DNA from: Heliocidaris tuberculata
Taxonomy: Eukaryota > Echinodermata > Echinoidea > Camarodonta > Echinometridae
Reading direction: 5' to 3'
NCBI GenBank assembly: GCA_025618425.1
Contig: CM046842.1
Coordinates: 26,971,209 to 27,035,208, forward strand
Length of the DNA: 64,000 nt
The translations under genes were made by a program, and so were the position numbers. Positions 62,613-64,000 of this stretch are shown piece after piece. Each line of letters begins with the position of its first letter. Position 1 is the first letter of the stretch. A model generated the notes under the pieces. The model made no database searches. It had not been told where the DNA came from and saw only the letters and a program-made list of their open reading frames with translations.

Positions 62613-64000
62613 ATGGCTGATAGCATTCCCTTCAATATACTGAGCGATGATGAGCTCTACGACTTGTTTAGACCTAATATTAATACTCCAAATAATAATT
62701 TTAATTCTTCTCATTTTGATAATCTTGCATCTCAAAGAATAAATACTCTAGCTACTGACTTAAATGAAGATAATGATAACCACTATCTAAGTTCAAACTA
62801 CTTTACTATGAATCAGTTTAAATCTCTTGAAAAAACACGATACATTTTCCATAATGCACTTGAATATTAGAAGTTTAAATTGCAACTTTGATAATTTGCG
62901 CCTTCTACTGGATACTCCCTCTCACACAAAATTTTCTGTAATCGCCTTGACCGAAACATGGCTAACTCAAGAATCTGCTAGTTCATACTCACTCCCCGGT
63001 TATGCCTTTGTAGAGAATAATAGAATTAACAGAAGGGGAGGTGGGGTAGCTCTCTATATTAATCAACATTTTGACTATTTTATTCATAGTGATCTCAACT
63101 GTATGACTGAAATTGCTGAATCAATTGTCATTGAAATTAGAGTACCAAATTCCAAGAACATTTTGATTACGGTATGTTATAGACCTCCTAATTCAAATAT
63201 TCCTGACTTTTTAGAATATCTGCAAGATTTATTACAAAATCCTGTATTTACAAACAAAGACTGCTATATTGTAGGAGACTTTAACATAGATATATCTAAA
63301 GCTTCCATTAATACTTCACAAGAATTTTTGGATATCATGTTTTCTGCATCCTTCTTACCTCTAATTACTAAACCAACTCGGGTTACCAACCAAACAGCAA
63401 CCCTCATAGATAATATATTTTGTAATATTATTCCCTTACCTGAATCAGGAATTATTTTATCTGATATATCAGATCACTACCCAATTTTTTCACGAAGTCC
63501 TTGTAGTTTTAATAAAAAAGATATCCCGTCTGAAAGATTTAGAAGAGTAACACCTAATAAAATAGCGCAATTGAATGAAAGTCTTGAAGGTGCTGATTGG
63601 GCTGATGTTTTTAGTTCGCATGATACAAATACAGCTTATAATACTTTTATGACGAGTTTCATGTCCCATTTAGATAGGCATATTCCTGAAAAAATCCTCT
63701 AATTATAAAAAGAGTCCAAGACTTCCTTGGATAACTAAATCAATTTTAAGATCAATAAATCGAAAAAACAACTTATATTACACCAACAAAATACAGCGTT
63801 CTGAAAAGTCTCACCGTAAATATACTACTTACAAAAATATTCTCACCAAAATATTACGAATTGAAAAACGAAAATATTTTCAAAATCAGTTGATTCTCTT
63901 TAAACATGATATTAGTAAAACATGGAAAATCATAAATAATGTCATTAATAAGAATAACGATAAATCACGTATAATAATAATAATAATAATAATTGGATTT
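62613..64000 (+). pseudogene. 5' part of a CR1/L2-like LINE ORF2 (endonuclease), frameshifted
   Basis: The frame from 62613 (MADSIPFNILSDDELYDLFR) shifts at an A run near 62832 into a second frame to 63702. The second frame has the APE endonuclease motifs: HLNIRSLNCNFDNLRLLL, ALTETWL (catalytic Glu), RRGGGVALYI, VCYRPPNS, VGDFNID and LSDISDHYPIF (catalytic His). At a second A run near 63693 it shifts again to SSNYKKSPRLPWITKSILRS, the linker before the RT. It ends in an ATA repeat (63971-63992) at the window edge, so the RT is not seen. Both frame breaks are in A runs and may be sequence errors. Confidence 0.8.

Overview
The window looks like a stretch of nuclear DNA from a marine invertebrate, most likely a deuterostome and perhaps an echinoderm. 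It is AT-rich, intron-rich and crowded with decayed transposable elements. It holds THAP, MADF and P2X7-like genes of the kind that are numerous in such genomes, and it has no bacterial operons, tRNA, rRNA or CRISPR. The taxon is inferred from gene and repeat content only.

Host-type coding content is sparse. (1) An intron-less 145-residue protein of unknown family lies at 7450-7887, with a broken, hairpin-bearing partial copy 1.7 kb upstream. (2) A THAP-domain gene starts at 27925 (+). (3) A three-exon P2X7-intracellular-domain-like gene lies at 31209-33913 (-), with frame breaks. (4) A MADF-domain gene at 35.8-37.6 kb (-) has a nonsense codon and sits inside an inverted-repeat element. (5) The best-supported gene is a type I membrane protein on the minus strand, with four exons at 55440-55108, 48479-48165, 47885-47726 and 43965-43860. 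These encode FN3, FN3, a transmembrane helix and a 34-residue tail, and every splice phase agrees. Its introns are filled with transposons.

Layout. 1-5.7 kb: minisatellite, and a Tc1/mariner-type element carrying a nested ~0.92 kb element with two hammerhead-ribozyme-like motifs. 5.7-8.5 kb: the unknown gene and its copy. 9.4-14.2 kb: repeats and a 2.46 kb foldback element built from 71-bp and 46-bp tandem units. 14.8-19.8 kb: LINE fragments and a TTAA-flanked element with a THAP pseudogene. 20.0-27.6 kb: a Ty3/Gypsy retrotransposon with an intact pol. 27.9-38.6 kb: THAP, P2X7-like and MADF genes among foldback elements and a dead LINE. 38.9-41 kb: a 1.5 kb palindrome and a TTAA MITE. 43.9-55.4 kb: the FN3 membrane-protein gene, with a LINE inserted in a MITE, three copies of a TTAA MITE and other elements in its introns. 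57.9-64 kb: a LINE ORF1, a ~290-bp tandem array, and the 5' part of another LINE ORF2 running off the window.

The elements can be ordered in time. The MITE at 49927 interrupts a repeat whose uninterrupted relative is at 9.4-10.8 kb. The LINE at 44174 interrupts a MITE whose intact copy is at 40643. A small telomere-repeat-bearing element in turn interrupts that LINE, with an 8-bp target duplication. At least four unrelated repeat families share TTAA flanks and ends starting with AGG or GG. No cellular pathway links the genes here; what organises the region is repeated insertion into introns and intergenic DNA.
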